DNA of 64,000 nucleotides from Paenibacillus albus (GCF_003952225.1 NZ_CP034437.1:5938001-6002000); one strand, 5' to 3'; positions 45,565 to 54,423 are shown, counted from the stretch's first letter. The notes: generated by a model not told the origin, from the sequence alone. Program-made: numbers and translations.

Positions 45565-46050
45565 TTATCTAGCGTTGCCGCGGATCATCGCTGTAACGCC
45601 TGTACGAGAAAGCTCGCGAATGCCATATGGCTTCAGAAGCTCGATCATCGCATCAATCTTCTCGGTATCGCCAACAACCTGTACCATCAGCGAAGTTGTA
45701 CCGATATCAACAACTGCCGCGCGGAACGTTTCTACCACACCAAGAATCTCTGGGCGTGCTGTCGGATCAGCCGTTACTTTAATGAGCGCAAGCTCGCGGC
45801 CAACCATCGGATTCGCGCTAAGATCAACGACCTTAATAACGTCGATGAGCTTGTACAGCTGCTTCGTCACTTGCTCCAGCGTGTTGTCGTCGCCAGTTGT
45901 GACGATGACCATCCGGGACAAGCCGGCTTCCTCGCTTGTCCCGACGGTGATGCTCTCAATATTGAAGCCACGGCGTCCGAACAATCCGGATACGCGCTGG
46001 AGGACGCCTGGCTGGTCGTTTACGAGTACTGCTATCGTATGTCTCTTCAT
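45565..46050 (-). CDS. ilvN: Acetolactate synthase small (regulatory) subunit
   Basis: A 161-residue regulatory subunit with an N-terminal ACT domain (HTIAVLVNDQPGVLQRVSGLFGRRGFNIESI), which binds valine for feedback control and stimulates the large subunit, and the conserved C-terminal domain (RELALIKVTADPTARPEILG). Length is standard. ATG 46050 overlaps the end of ilvB by 4 nt. Also called ilvH in Bacillus. Confidence 0.95.
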   Translation of the reverse strand: MKRHTIAVLVNDQPGVLQRVSGLFGRRGFNIESITVGTSEEAGLSRMVIVTTGDDNTLEQVTKQLYKLIDVIKVVDLSANPMVGRELALIKVTADPTARPEILGVVETFRAAVVDIGTTSLMVQVVGDTEKIDAMIELLKPYGIRELSRTGVTAMIRGNAR

Positions 46051-47792
46051 TCCGCATCCCCCATTAACATTTGATCGATTGTGGAGCCTTGTGTAACCAT
46101 CGGATACACGTTCTCGTGCTTGCGAACGACGAACTCCACAACGGCCGGACCATCATGATTCATTGCTTCTTGCCATACAGCGCGAGCATCTTCCTTGTTC
46201 GAAGCACGGAAGCCGCGAACGCCGTAAGCTTCAGCCAATTTCACGAAATCCGGGCTGCCCGAAAGGTCGATATGGCTGTAACGGTTATCGTAGATCAGTT
46301 CCTGCCATTGGCGAACCATGCCGAGCACTTGGTTGTTAATGATAACGACTTTAACCGGAATTTTGTTGATGGCGCAGATCGCGAGCTCTTGCGCGCACAT
46401 CTGCATACCGCCGTCGCCGTTAATCGAGATAACGAGACGATCCGGGTTCGCCATCTGAGCACCGATTGCCGAAGGGAAACCGAAGCCCATTGTACCAAGG
46501 CCGCCGGATGTTACCCACGAGCGCGGCTGCTTGAACTTGTAGTACTGCGCCGCCCACATTTGGTGCTGGCCAACGTCAGTCGTTACAATCGCTTCGCCTT
46601 TGGATTCCTCATACAGCATTTCGATAACCCATTGCGGCTTCAATTCTTCGTCGGAATCCGTGTAGCTGTATGGCTTCTCTGCTTTGGAAGCTGCCAGCTT
46701 GGCGCGCCATGCATCAGCTTTCTCCGTATACTGAACTTCTTTGTTCACGAGCTGAAGCACGGTCTTCACATCGCCAACGATCGGGATGTCCGTTGGAACG
46801 TTCTTGCCGATCTCAGCTGGATCAATGTCAATGTGTACGATCTTCGCCTTCGGCGCGAAGCCGGACAGCTTACCCGTTACGCGGTCATCGAAGCGCGCGC
46901 CGATGTTGATCAACAGATCAGCATCTTGGATGGCTGTGTTGGAAGTGTACGTGCCGTGCATACCCGGCATGCCGAGCCACAGATCTTCGCCGCTTGGGAA
47001 AGCGCCAAGTCCGAGCAATGTCGTCGTAACCGGAATGCCTGACTTAATAATGAATTCATGCAATTCTTCGTGGCCCCCGGAGTAAACAACGCCGCCGCCT
47101 GCCAATACGATCGGGCGCTCCGCTTCCGCGATTGCCTTAATCATCTTGTCAATTTGCAGCTTATTAGGCGTTACTGTCGGGCTGTAGCCGCGGATATTAA
47201 TTTCAGTCGATGGCTCGAACAGAGCGAGCTCAGCCGAAACGTCCTTCGGAATATCGATGAGTACCGGACCTTTACGGCCTGTGTTCGCGATATGGAACGC
47301 TTCATGAATGATACGCGGCAGATCGGCTGCCTTGCGTACCAAATAGCTATGTTTCGTAATTGGCATCGTGATGCCTGTAATGTCTGCTTCTTGGAATGCG
47401 TCCGTTCCGATCAGCGTAGTCGCAACGTTGCCGGTAATGACGACAAGCGGCACCGAGTCCATAAACGCAGTCGCGATCCCTGTGACAAGGTTTGTAGCTC
47501 CTGGTCCCGATGTTGCAATACATACGCCAACTTTACCGCTAGCCCGCGCATAACCGTCGGCCGCATGAATGGCGCCTTGCTCGTGACGGGTCAACAGATG
47601 GTGGAAGTCCGAGAATCCGTGCATCGCATCGTAGATGTACAATACTGCCCCGCCTGGGTAACCGAAGACGCATTCCACATCCTCCAGCACCAAGCTGCGA
47701 AGCAAAATTTCTGAGCCGGTAATGACCTCCGGTTTCTTCAGGTTTTCTTTAATTTCTTCTTTTGACCTTAACGTTGCATGTTGAGCGTCCAT
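46047..47792 (-). CDS. ilvB: Acetolactate synthase large (catalytic) subunit
   Basis: A 581-residue ThDP-dependent enzyme forming acetolactate from pyruvate, the first common step of valine/leucine synthesis. Visible: the catalytic Glu region VFGYPGGAVLYIYDAM and HEQGAIHAADGYARASGK, the FAD region VLAGGGVVYSGG and GMHGTYTSNTAIQDADLLI, and the ThDP/Mg motif ISINGDGGMQMCAQELA...INNQVLGMVRQWQ. The frame opens as far as 47933, through the T-box terminator, but ATG 47792 has AAGGGAGGACG upstream and is the start. First gene of ilvB-ilvN-ilvC-leuA. Confidence 0.95.
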   Translation of the reverse strand: MDAQHATLRSKEEIKENLKKPEVITGSEILLRSLVLEDVECVFGYPGGAVLYIYDAMHGFSDFHHLLTRHEQGAIHAADGYARASGKVGVCIATSGPGATNLVTGIATAFMDSVPLVVITGNVATTLIGTDAFQEADITGITMPITKHSYLVRKAADLPRIIHEAFHIANTGRKGPVLIDIPKDVSAELALFEPSTEINIRGYSPTVTPNKLQIDKMIKAIAEAERPIVLAGGGVVYSGGHEELHEFIIKSGIPVTTTLLGLGAFPSGEDLWLGMPGMHGTYTSNTAIQDADLLINIGARFDDRVTGKLSGFAPKAKIVHIDIDPAEIGKNVPTDIPIVGDVKTVLQLVNKEVQYTEKADAWRAKLAASKAEKPYSYTDSDEELKPQWVIEMLYEESKGEAIVTTDVGQHQMWAAQYYKFKQPRSWVTSGGLGTMGFGFPSAIGAQMANPDRLVISINGDGGMQMCAQELAICAINKIPVKVVIINNQVLGMVRQWQELIYDNRYSHIDLSGSPDFVKLAEAYGVRGFRASNKEDARAVWQEAMNHDGPAVVEFVVRKHENVYPMVTQGSTIDQMLMGDAE

Positions 47793-47865
47793 TAAGTCGT
47801 CCTCCCTTCCAAGTGTAAACAGCTGAATTCGACTACTGACAGCAAAGCCTCTGTGTATAAAAACA

Positions 47866-48188
47866 AAAAAACCTTCCGTTCCTAGAGCGAGCATATCGCC
47901 TAGGGACGAAAGGTTTAGCTTCCGTGGTACCACCCAAATATGTTATACGCCTCACAGCGCATAACCTCATAAGGTTAGAACGAAGTTTCGTTCTACCTTG
48001 GCACATTAACGTGTGCCTTACGATTTCCCCTAATGGGTTCGCTTACGCGAGCCTTTTCAGGGAAACAGCTCCGAGGTGAGCTCGTTGGAAAGGGGTTTTG
48101 GCGTCGGTTTCAGCAGTTCCGAACGCTCTCTGGAGCAAAAGAGCCCTTAACACTTCGTCCTCTTCATAGCCGTTCACTTATTAGCTTA
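47866..48188 (-). ncRNA. T-box leader (leucine-type) controlling ilvB-ilvN-ilvC-leuA
   Basis: About 320 nt of leader on the minus strand. The antiterminator T-box reads TGGGTGGTACCACGG (around 47948-47934), which pairs with the NCCA end of uncharged tRNA. It is followed by a terminator hairpin (47869-47915) ending in a T7 run. Upstream are stem I features: GAAGAGGACGAAGTG, AGAGAGCG, GAACTGCTGAAACC and the presumed specifier loop in CGAGCTCACCTCGGAGCTG, where CTC would match tRNA-Leu(GAG). Uncharged tRNA-Leu would thus allow read-through into the operon. The specifier is inferred from position and needs a covariance model. Confidence 0.9.
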
Positions 48189-48194
48189 TCGCTT

Positions 48195-48223
48195 ATTATA
48201 TGCGTACAGGTACCATTCGTCAA
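48195..48223 (-). promoter_or_regulatory. Sigma-A promoter of the ilv-leu operon
   Basis: TTGACG (48223-48218) and consensus TATAAT (48200-48195) with a 17-nt spacer. The expected start near 48188 places the whole T-box leader in the transcript. Confidence 0.85.
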
Positions 48224-48385
48224 GCAAAACAATGAACAAAAATTTATTACTTTCTGATATTTCAAAACTTAGCTTCAATTTCATTTGAAAAAGTTATGTA
48301 GCGGCACATTCAGCTCAGGGCGCGAGGCTTACGCCATCCGCATAGAATGTAGAATCCTATAGGCCAGAAAGAAGGTTCCCATCCC

Positions 48386-48832
48386 ATGATTCGAGCCAGA
48401 CGCGCTCGTATTGATGACGATGAAATCATTCGTCTCATTAAGTGCGAGCTCATACCCCTCTCACACACAGCCTCCCCACGAGACGCACAAACGATACGCG
48501 AGCTGCCCCGGCGGCTTAGCGAAGGCGTGACACTTGTAAGCTCTCGTTTCAAATCCAGCTTACCGCATGGCTTCATCCATTTCTACACACGAGGCGACCG
48601 GCTGCTGCTCGACATGCTCGTCGTTCATCCGCAGCATCGGGGCAGACAGCTCGGCACGAAGTTGCTGGGTACAGCCGAAGAACATGCGCGCAAAGCTGGC
48701 TGCAGCTCGGCGACCTTGTTCGTCGATTATTCAAATCCAAGAGCCCAGCGGCTCTATTCGCGGCTGGGCTTTCAGACAGTTCGTGCTTATCCTGATCTTC
48801 GCTGTTACGAAATGTTCAAGCATCTTTATTAA
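48386..48832 (+). CDS. GNAT family N-acetyltransferase
   Basis: A 148-residue acetyltransferase. The acetyl-CoA binding loop VVHPQHRGRQLGTKLLGTAEEHARKAGC carries the R/Q-x-x-G-x-G/A-type motif A; the C-terminal NPRAQRLYSRLGFQTVRAYPD is motif B. The acceptor substrate is unknown. Starts at ATG 48386 with AAAGAAGG upstream. Its stop overlaps that of the convergent Gly-rich gene by 4 nt. Confidence 0.85.
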   Translation: MIRARRARIDDDEIIRLIKCELIPLSHTASPRDAQTIRELPRRLSEGVTLVSSRFKSSLPHGFIHFYTRGDRLLLDMLVVHPQHRGRQLGTKLLGTAEEHARKAGCSSATLFVDYSNPRAQRLYSRLGFQTVRAYPDLRCYEMFKHLY

Positions 48833-49248
48833 TAGAAAGGCGTATTGTTATAGCCGCCAAATTGCTGGTTATCATAACCAGGTCCTGGTCCAATCCCGCC
48901 TATGCCGCCTGGGTAACCTCCTGGGAATCCGCCTGGGCCGCCTGGAAATCCTCCTCCAGGGTAACCGCCACCACAGCCACAGCCGCCGCCGCAGCCGCCT
49001 CCCCAGCCACCGCCCCAACCGCCGCCTGCGAACAGACCGATAACGAGCAGATCGAACAGAACGAGCGGGATGATTGCCCTTGTCCCTGCTTTCTTATCAG
49101 CATCGAGTGGGCTGATAAGAAGCTTGCTATTGTGAGCATGAACGAGCTTGCCGGTTACGACAGAGCCGTCCTTGCGTACTGCGTAGATCGTTTTACCGAC
49201 TAGCTGCTGCACTTGCTGCTGCGAAACACGTTGACGTTGACGTTGCAT
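48829..49248 (-). CDS. Gly-rich protein with an Sm-like N-terminal part, possible spore surface protein
   Basis: A 139-residue protein with ATG 49248 and GGAGGGATAT upstream. Residues 1-55 are Gln-rich then form a small beta unit (GKTIYAVRKDGSVVTGKLVHAHNSKLLISP) reminiscent of Sm-like or SH3-like barrels. A hydrophobic stretch (IIPLVLFDLLVIGLFAGGG) follows, then ~70 residues of GGGW, GGGC, GGFPGG repeats ending GGYNNTPFY. Similar compositions occur in spore coat/surface proteins of bacilli, but this is a compositional argument only. Confidence 0.65.
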   Translation of the reverse strand: MQRQRQRVSQQQVQQLVGKTIYAVRKDGSVVTGKLVHAHNSKLLISPLDADKKAGTRAIIPLVLFDLLVIGLFAGGGWGGGWGGGCGGGCGCGGGYPGGGFPGGPGGFPGGYPGGIGGIGPGPGYDNQQFGGYNNTPFY

Positions 49249-49411
49249 AATATCCCTCCTCTCAATCTTCGACTACCATGCTGCAATGACCTTCTACGGC
49301 AATTGACCATTACTGTCATCTGTCTCGAGAGTATAAATGTCGTTGTCCTATACTCTATTCACTAGCAGCTAAATGCGTTTGTACCGTTGTCCCTATGACA
49401 ACAAACTAAAA

Positions 49412-49445
49412 AGAGCGCCTCTCTGCGTAGCAGAAAGGCGCTCTC
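49412..49445 (-). terminator. Terminator of the infC-rpmI-rplT operon
   Basis: AGAGCGCC stems with a central CTCTCTG/CAGAAAG extension form a long hairpin, followed on the minus strand by a T5 run. Confidence 0.88.
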
Positions 49446-49471
49446 TATCATGAAACGTGTAAGCGGGAAGC

Positions 49472-49831
49472 CTACGCGTTTACTTTTTGTTTTGCAAGGC
49501 TTGCGAAAGTGTTGAACGAGTTGATGTCGTTCACTGCAAGGTCAGCAAGCATTTTGCGGTTTACTTCAACGCCCGCAAGCTTCAAACCATACATGAATTT
49601 GCTGTAGGACAGGCCGTTTTGGCGAGCTGCAGCATTGATACGAACGATCCACAGTTTGCGGATGTCACGTTTGTGTTGACGACGGTCACGGTATGCATAA
49701 AGCAAGGATTTCATTACTTGCTCTTTCGCTGTTTTAAACAGGCGATGCTTTGAACCGAAATAACCTTTCGCTAGCTTCAAAATTCTTTTACGACGACGTG
49801 CGCGGACGAATCCGCCTTTAACTCTTGCCAT
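49472..49831 (-). CDS. rplT: 50S ribosomal protein L20
   Basis: A 119-residue 23S rRNA-binding protein needed early in 50S assembly. [28 protein letters not shown] and [24 protein letters not shown] are diagnostic, and length is standard. In Bacillus L20 also represses its own operon by binding the leader upstream of infC. Last gene of infC-rpmI-rplT. Confidence 0.98.
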   Translation of the reverse strand: MARVKGGFVRARRRKRILKLAKGYFGSKHRLFKTAKEQVMKSLLYAYRDRRQHKRDIRKLWIVRINAAARQNGLSYSKFMYGLKLAGVEVNRKMLADLAVNDINSFNTFASLAKQKVNA

Positions 49832-49879
49832 GAGTAGAAACCTCCCGAGTAATATTTATACGAAATTAGATCGTTCTAA

Positions 49880-50083
49880 TTAACCTTTGATGTTTGCAAG
49901 ACCTTGTTGCAGACGTTTGTAGTCGCCGTTAGCCAGGTTTGGTTGCGTGTTCAGTACACGCTTCTGACGGGACGATTTGCCGGAAAGAAGGTGGTTCTTG
50001 TAAGCTTTGTAACGAATTACTTTACCAGTACCAGTGATTTTGAAACGGTCTTTCAAGCTGCTGTGTGTTTTCATTTTAGGCAT
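49880..50083 (-). CDS. rpmI: 50S ribosomal protein L35
   Basis: A 67-residue ribosomal protein (PKMKTHSSLKDRFKITGTGK, SRQKRVLN, standard length) of the large subunit. ATG 50083 follows GAGGAGG. Middle gene of the operon, 27 nt after infC and 48 nt before rplT. Confidence 0.97.
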   Translation of the reverse strand: MPKMKTHSSLKDRFKITGTGKVIRYKAYKNHLLSGKSSRQKRVLNTQPNLANGDYKRLQQGLANIKG

Positions 50084-50110
50084 GTGATGATCCTCCTCAA
50101 TGATTGATTA

Positions 50111-50623
50111 TTAAGTCGCCTTCGGTGCTAGAATCATGATCATGCTGCGGCCCTCAAGTTTCGGTACACGCTCCATGACGCACAAATCAGCTACTTCAGT
50201 CGCAAGACGGTCCAGAATCTTCTGACCGACAGATGCATGTGTAATTTCACGTCCGCGGAAACGAACAGAACATTTCACTTTATCGCCTTCACCCAGAAAC
50301 TTCACGACGTTCCGGAATTTCGTTTGGTAGTCGTTCTCGTCAATGTTAGCACGGAACCAAACTTCCTTCGTGTCTACGATCTTCTGATTCTTGCGAGCTT
50401 CTTTATCTTTCTTTTGCTGCTCATAACGGAATTTGCCATAGTCCATGATTCTGCACACCGGCGGCTTCGCTGTCGGTGCAACGTTCACCAGGTCCATGTT
50501 CAAATCGATTGCCAATTGCAGTGCCTCGCGGAAAGGCTTAATGCCAAGTTGCTCGCCTTCTGCACCGACGACGCGCACTTCTCTGGCCCGAATTTCATCG
50601 TTGATTTGATGTTCCCTGCTAAT
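50111..50623 (-). CDS. infC: Translation initiation factor IF-3, with an ATT start codon
   Basis: A 170-residue IF-3 that binds the 30S subunit and proofreads initiator tRNA and start codons. The N domain (INDEIRAREVRVVGAEGEQLG, AKPPVCRIMDYGKFRYEQQK) and C domain (DKVKCSVRFRGREITHASVG, LEGRSMIMILAPK) are complete. No ATG, GTG or TTG lies at the proper N-terminus; ATT 50623 is 8 nt after GGAGGT and gives the normal family start (ISREHQINDEIRA). IF-3 genes characteristically use such rare starts for autoregulation. The frame extending to 50836 passes through the leader terminator and is rejected. Confidence 0.95.
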   Translation of the reverse strand: MSREHQINDEIRAREVRVVGAEGEQLGIKPFREALQLAIDLNMDLVNVAPTAKPPVCRIMDYGKFRYEQQKKDKEARKNQKIVDTKEVWFRANIDENDYQTKFRNVVKFLGEGDKVKCSVRFRGREITHASVGQKILDRLATEVADLCVMERVPKLEGRSMIMILAPKAT

Positions 50624-50639
50624 AACCTGCCACCTCCAA

Positions 50640-50846
50640 AAATTATGAATCAAGCAAAAACAAAAATGCGGATCCGCATCGGACCCGCATTCCATTAACC
50701 AAGATCGTAGGCTTTCAAAAGCAACACAAGGTTGCTGCCAGTTACAATCATCGATCGCGTACCATTCAGCCGATGGCCGAGTAGGTGAGAAGCGGGTGCT
50801 TCTGCTTGTGCGTATACATCCTATGAAGTTGTTCAAGAGATGTTAC
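50640..50846 (-). ncRNA. L20-type ribosomal protein leader with attenuator, upstream of infC
   Basis: About 200 nt of leader between promoter and infC. Near its end an 11-bp stem (AATGCGGGTCC with GGATCCGCATT, 50667-50692) is followed by TTTTTGTTTTT, a premature terminator. In Bacillus L20 binding to this kind of leader favours termination. The upstream leader arm that would hold the L20 site was not modelled. Confidence 0.75.
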
Positions 50847-50852
50847 TGAAAT

Positions 50853-50882
50853 ACTATAGCATGTTGCAGCTACTGTAGTCAA
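50853..50882 (-). promoter_or_regulatory. Sigma-A promoter of infC-rpmI-rplT
   Basis: TTGACT (50882-50877) and TATAGT (50858-50853), spacer 18 nt, placing the start near 50846 at the head of the leader. It sits just downstream of the glycosyltransferase stop codon at 50891. Confidence 0.8.
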
Positions 50883-50890
50883 CCCTTGAA

Positions 50891-52129
50891 CTAAACTTGC
50901 TTGCTCTGCACGTCATCCAATCGAAGCACGCGTGTATGCTGCGTGTGGCTCCATTGCTTGTTGTTCTGCGTGAAGAATGCATAACAAGTGATCGGCAGCC
51001 AGGAAAGCTGGAAGAACACCATGGAGAACAGGTGCGCGTACATTTTCGGCGACTTAATGCCTTCAAGTGCCATAACAAGCGGGAACATGATCGCCGTCAG
51101 GAAGATCGCCAGCGGCGCAACCCAGCTCGGCGCGTAGTAATAAATTGATGTAAATATATTGTCTGCCGGAATGATGTTATCCATCCACAGCATCGCGGTT
51201 ACGATAAATCCAAGGAAAGTGTTGTAAACCGAGATCGAGTACAGCGCCGCATCGAACTTCACGAAGCTGCGTTCTTTAATACTTGCCCACAGAAGCGGGA
51301 AGAAATAGCTGCGAGCTACAGTAAAGTGACCTTGCATCCAGCGCAGACGCTGTCTGGAGGAAGCCTTGAAGCTTAGCGGCTTCTCATCATATACTTTCGC
51401 ATCGTAGTTCAATACCGGATGAATGCCGCGCTTCACGCAGCGCATCGAGAACTCCAAGTCTTCGACAAGGCTCGTCGCGCCCCAGCCCATTTCCTTGAGC
51501 AGCTCGGATTCGAAACACATGCCAGTACCGCCAAGGTAATTGGCCATGTTCAAGTTTCTGCGGGACAGCTGCCATAGACGGTTACAATACCAGTAAGTGA
51601 TGGCATACGAAGCGGTAACCCACGAATCTGTAGGGTTCTTCGTATCCAGGTAACCTTGGATGACCTTGTGGCCTTCGCACAGGTCGTTGTTCATATGCGC
51701 CAGGAAGTCGTTACCGACCAGGTTATCCGCGTCAAACATAACAATGCCGTCGTATTGGCGAGGCATCGCCCATAGTTCCTTCAGCATCCACTCGATGGCA
51801 TGGCCTTTACCGCGTAGATGCGGGTTTTTGCGCTCCATCGCACGGACGCCCATGCTGCGCGAAATATCCGCCGTATTATCCGTGCAGTTATCGCAAATAA
51901 CAAAAATATCGTAAAGTTCCTTCGGGTAGTCGAGGTTTTTCAAATTCTCGATCAGCGCCCCAACCACTTGCGCTTCATTGTGAGCTGCGACGAGAACCGC
52001 GAACGACTTCTGCGGAGCATGCTTCGTTTCCTTCCGTTTCCTTACAATACCGAACAAGGAAATAACAAATTGATACACGCCGACAAACGCCAAAAAGACT
52101 TGAAACATAATAATAATCGTGTTGAACAT
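50891..52129 (-). CDS. Membrane-bound family 2 glycosyltransferase
   Basis: A 412-residue integral membrane enzyme. N-terminal helix (IIIMFQVFLAFVGVYQFVIS), a cytosolic GT-A domain with VLVAAHNEAQVV, the D-x-D in MFDADNLVGND, ED in LVEDLEFSMRC and QRLRWMQGH, and three C-terminal helices. The D, DxD, ED, QxxRW order is that of processive or cellulose-synthase-like enzymes making polysaccharides or glycolipids. Donor and acceptor are unknown. The gene has no visible partner in the window. Confidence 0.88.
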   Translation of the reverse strand: MFNTIIIMFQVFLAFVGVYQFVISLFGIVRKRKETKHAPQKSFAVLVAAHNEAQVVGALIENLKNLDYPKELYDIFVICDNCTDNTADISRSMGVRAMERKNPHLRGKGHAIEWMLKELWAMPRQYDGIVMFDADNLVGNDFLAHMNNDLCEGHKVIQGYLDTKNPTDSWVTASYAITYWYCNRLWQLSRRNLNMANYLGGTGMCFESELLKEMGWGATSLVEDLEFSMRCVKRGIHPVLNYDAKVYDEKPLSFKASSRQRLRWMQGHFTVARSYFFPLLWASIKERSFVKFDAALYSISVYNTFLGFIVTAMLWMDNIIPADNIFTSIYYYAPSWVAPLAIFLTAIMFPLVMALEGIKSPKMYAHLFSMVFFQLSWLPITCYAFFTQNNKQWSHTQHTRVLRLDDVQSKQV

Positions 52130-52455
52130 TAACTTGTACTGCCCCCTTGAGACCCCATTTTTATCTTCTCTCTAGTTTCTTTATACGTTCTTTATTCATG
52201 GTGACTGTGACAGCGGCTTATTTCTCTTTATATTTATACCGCAACCTTAATGATTTTCCACACAATGCATCTGTTTGTCAAAAGCAGAAATTGCCTCTCA
52301 AGCGCCAAGAAATCGGAGAAAAGCGCTTGCATTGGGATTTTAACAGAAGGTAAGGCCTGTTTCCTGCCGTTTCACCCCAATTTCATCTTTTTTTGATTAA
52401 ACTGTGCCATTCACTCTCAATTAACGATATTTAATGCACTAAGGTTTCATCCGAT
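52130..52455. other. Intergenic region between two glycosyltransferase genes
   Basis: AT-rich. Holds the 5' region of the GT2 gene (TATAAA-like sequence on the minus strand near 52180 with no convincing -35) and the 3' side of the GT4 gene. I see no gene, terminator or repeat I can support. Confidence 0.5.
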
Positions 52456-53637
52456 TTACCTGCCAATGTGACGAATTAATGAATTCACAGCCGGCTGCAG
52501 CGCCGCCTGCTCCATGCTCGATAGAAGCTCCTCAAAAATCGTCTCCCAAGACTGCCTTAGGCTGTGCGCAAGACCTCTTGCCACAAGCCTTTTTCTCAAT
52601 TCCTCATCCAGATAGACCTGCTCCAGCGCTTCGCAGAACGCATCCGCATTACCAGGTTCGCAGAGCAATCCGTTCCACTCGTGATTGACCGTATCGACGA
52701 CGCCGCCGCTGTCTGCACAGATGACTGGCGTACCGCATGCCATTGCCTCCAATACGACATTGCCGAATGTTTCCGTTGGCGAAGGGAACAATAATACATC
52801 TGCTGCCGCATACCACTGTTGAAGCTTCGGCATGCCCGTAAAGCCGAGGAACCGCGTGTTGATGCCCTCGCGCGCCGCCTGCTGCTTCAGCTGCTGCATC
52901 TGCGGACCGTCACCGGCCAGCACGAATACGGCATCTTGATTTACTTCACGCTGAAACTTTGCGAAGGCAGCTATGGCTGTATCCACATTTTTCTCCGGAG
53001 CCATTCTTCCAACGTAGAGAACGACAAATTGATCCTCTGCAATATCTTGTTCCGCAAGCAGTGCAGCACGATCAACGATCGGATGAAAATGCTTCGTCTC
53101 GATGCCGCGCGTCCACACAGAGAGACGCTCCTCATCCCAGCCACGCTCAGCAAGCCCGTGTAAAGTCGAGGCCGAAGGCACGAAGATGCGCCGGCAATCC
53201 TGATGGAACCATTCAAGGTACCTCCATAACATCTTAACCATCCAATGGATATTGTAAAACGCCAAATAACGGTCAAAATGTGTATGATATGAAGCAACGA
53301 GCGGAATGTTGTGTTTTCGGGCATAGTGAACACCGCAAAGTCCCATGTTGAACGGCGTTGCGACGTGGATCAGGGTTGGCTGGAACTGTTCCAGCGCACG
53401 GCGCATGTGAATCGGATTCGGCAGCGCGAGGCGGCATTCCGGATAGAGGACGAAGGGCATGCTCATGAACCGCTCCACGAACGGCGAAGACTCCCGCTGA
53501 GCGGCTGCTGCGGGATTCGGGGCGAAGACAAGGCACGGAATATTCTTTTTGCGAAGAAAATGTTCCCACTTCTCAAGTGTTCGAGCTACTCCGTTGACAT
53601 CGGGTGCATAAGTGTCAGTAAACAAGGCAAGACGCAT
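52456..53637 (-). CDS. Family 4 glycosyltransferase (GT-B fold)
   Basis: A 393-residue enzyme. N-terminal domain MRLALFTDTYAPDVNGVARTL with HVATPFNMGLCGVHYARKH and YHTHFDRYLAFY; C-terminal domain with FVVLYVGRMAPEKNVD and the nucleotide-sugar motif LFPSPTETFGNVVLEAMACGTPVI (E-x7-E). It resembles GDP-mannose-dependent and UDP-sugar-dependent transferases that glycosylate membrane lipids (MgtA-like). The donor is not certain. ATG 53637 has GGAGGCGATC upstream. Single-gene unit. Confidence 0.88.
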   Translation of the reverse strand: MRLALFTDTYAPDVNGVARTLEKWEHFLRKKNIPCLVFAPNPAAAAQRESSPFVERFMSMPFVLYPECRLALPNPIHMRRALEQFQPTLIHVATPFNMGLCGVHYARKHNIPLVASYHTHFDRYLAFYNIHWMVKMLWRYLEWFHQDCRRIFVPSASTLHGLAERGWDEERLSVWTRGIETKHFHPIVDRAALLAEQDIAEDQFVVLYVGRMAPEKNVDTAIAAFAKFQREVNQDAVFVLAGDGPQMQQLKQQAAREGINTRFLGFTGMPKLQQWYAAADVLLFPSPTETFGNVVLEAMACGTPVICADSGGVVDTVNHEWNGLLCEPGNADAFCEALEQVYLDEELRKRLVARGLAHSLRQSWETIFEELLSSMEQAALQPAVNSLIRHIGR

Positions 53638-53865
53638 ATCTGATCGCCTCCAATGTGCTTATGCCGCGATTTGCGCAGCCAGCTTATACTACCAGTATAT
53701 GGAGGCTGTATTACCGCCATATCAATTGTTCATGAAGGGATCGTTAAGAATTCATAAATTCATAATCGCTTATTAAACCGTTGATATGGCGTAAACAAAT
53801 CCAAGGTACAGTGGAAGAAAGCCGGTGGATGACGAGAGCCGATTACAACTTGGGAGGGAAAAAGA

Positions 53866-54423
53866 ATGGTCAATATGATGTTCTGGGTCCTTACGCACGA
53901 TCAGCGCTTATTAATGTGGGCGAACCGCAGGCCTTCTCATCGTGGACTTAATCTTTGGCTAAGCAGATGGCTCGGTACGATTACGCATATTGGAGGAGCG
54001 ACATTCACGCTCACGACCGCTTTGCTTATCGCCCTGGTTGGATCAGGCTCATGGAGCACAGCAGGCTGGCAATGTCTTGCCGCAACTGCAATCAGCCACA
54101 TTCCTGTTGCTATCGTCAAGCGCAAATTCAGCCGACTCCGTCCTTATCAAGCGCTCGCAAGCGTAAATGCATGCAAAAAACCGCTATGCGACTCCTCTTT
54201 CCCATCGGGTCACACAACGGCTATATTCGCTTGGCTTATGCCATGGTTGCTAGTTGATGCTGCACTGCTCCCGCTCCTGCTGCCGATCGCCATTCTGTTA
54301 GGCGTATCCGTAGCCTGGTCGCGCATGTATCTCGGCTTGCACTATCCTTCGGACGTCGCTGTCGGCGCCATACTTGGCTCGTCCACTTCATTATTAATCT
54401 CTGCCTCTTGGTCCTTCTTCTGA
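53866..54423 (+). CDS. PAP2 family membrane phosphatase
   Basis: A 185-residue membrane protein with all three lipid-phosphatase motifs: KRKFSRLRP (residues 85-93), PSGHT (113-117) and SRMYLGLHYPSD (152-163), whose His residues form the phospho-His and acid catalyst. Probably dephosphorylates undecaprenyl pyrophosphate or a phospholipid on the outer face. ATG 53866 follows GGGAGGG. Its last 82 bp overlap the 3' end of trmB on the other strand, so the codons for His159 and Asp163 are antisense to the TrmB tail. Confidence 0.9.
   Translation: MVNMMFWVLTHDQRLLMWANRRPSHRGLNLWLSRWLGTITHIGGATFTLTTALLIALVGSGSWSTAGWQCLAATAISHIPVAIVKRKFSRLRPYQALASVNACKKPLCDSSFPSGHTTAIFAWLMPWLLVDAALLPLLLPIAILLGVSVAWSRMYLGLHYPSDVAVGAILGSSTSLLISASWSFF

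Noticed and set aside
47793..47933. N-terminal extension of ilvB
   Set aside because: It would translate through the T-box terminator, and ATG 47792 has a strong ribosome binding site.
52147..52353. 68-aa plus-strand frame between the two glycosyltransferases
   Set aside because: TTG start without a ribosome binding site; basic tail and no similarity I recognise.
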